A stretch of DNA of 33,830 bases from positions 1 to 33,830 of the forward strand of contig NZ_FMJL01000042.1 of NCBI RefSeq assembly GCF_900095445.1, written 5' to 3'. The stretch is from Clostridium sp. N3C. GTDB lineage: Bacteria > Bacillota > Clostridia > Clostridiales > Clostridiaceae. Made by a program: the position numbers and the translations under genes. Shown here one piece after another: positions 33,703 through 33,830 of the stretch (position 1 is the first letter of the stretch; every line of letters begins with the position of its first letter). The notes below the pieces were generated by a model, which worked only from the letters and a program-made list of their open reading frames with translations, made no database searches and was not told the origin of the DNA.

Positions 33703-33830
33703 AAATTAAAGAAATTTTTGTTCAAAAAAATTAAAAGAAATCATCACTTTTAAGTGTTAAAATATAATTGCAAAACCAAAACACAAAAGGGTGATTTCTA
33801 TTAATAGTTTATAACAAAATCAAAAAAATT
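33703..33830. other. Gene-free right edge with inverted repeats
   Basis: A/T-rich DNA. AGAAATCA (33736-33743) is repeated inverted as TGATTTCT (33792-33799), and CACTT-TT-AAGTG (33745-33756) is a short palindrome. On the plus strand AAAAGGGTG near 33786 could be a ribosome-binding site for a gene starting beyond the window. Nothing firmer can be said. Confidence 0.25.

Noticed and set aside
33780..33830. Start of an insertion sequence or transposase at the right edge
   Set aside because: Only a ribosome-binding-like AAAAGGGTG and short inverted repeats are present; no transposase coding sequence can be read, so it is not called.

Overview
The window looks like a chromosomal segment of a low-GC, endospore-forming anaerobic Firmicute, most likely Clostridium in the broad sense. 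The A+T-rich sequence, strong AGGAGG ribosome-binding sites, an alpha/beta small acid-soluble spore protein, a YtaF-type sporulation membrane protein, a LysM/SleB-type wall hydrolase, DegV, a PotC-PotD fusion, and PyrR and cyclic-di-AMP leader RNAs all point that way. I see no phage, no intact insertion sequence, no CRISPR array, no rRNA and no tRNA.

Layout. 1-744: non-coding DNA with several hairpins and two terminators, then degV (745-1608). 1640-6273: a pyrimidine/arginine precursor unit made of a promoter, a PyrR-type attenuator, carA and carB, ending at a terminator. 6295-10305 (minus): a polyamine importer operon potA-potB-potCD with its own leader (palindrome plus terminator). 10440-11880: an M24 peptidase and an SASP gene. 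11884-13709 (minus): an ArsP_2-type metal permease with a Fur-box-like operator, and a DUF218 membrane protein. 13907-16255: a small lipoprotein, then a ribosome-protection-type ABC-F gene behind a consensus promoter and an attenuator-like leader. 16269-17487 (minus): a four-S1-domain protein. 17782-18864: a nucleotide-sugar epimerase. 18921-19807 (minus): a LysM/SleB hydrolase under a c-di-AMP riboswitch, with an apparent frameshift at its 3' end. 19967-20329: two tiny unknown ORFs. 20379-22754 (minus): a YkpA/YbiT-type ABC-F and a SIMPL protein. 23000-27677: a zinc-ribbon protein, a chemoreceptor and topoisomerase III. 27748-30751: an OmpR/PhoR-type two-component pair followed by a lipoprotein gene whose promoter carries four 11-bp tandem repeats. 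30789-31672: ytaF followed by the remains of a YefM-YoeB (Phd-Txe) toxin-antitoxin pair. 31885-33830 (minus): a second chemoreceptor and its leader.

How the pieces work together. Most of the window is housekeeping plus sensing. The interest lies in its RNA and operator control. CarAB is wired to UMP through PyrR, and the wall hydrolase to c-di-AMP. The antibiotic-resistance-type ABC-F is probably wired to ribosome state through competing hairpins that cover its Shine-Dalgarno sequence. The pot operon is preceded by an attenuator of unknown signal. The response regulator probably activates the lipoprotein gene directly downstream of its kinase gene. All calls come from reading the sequence and remembered family features; no database search was run.
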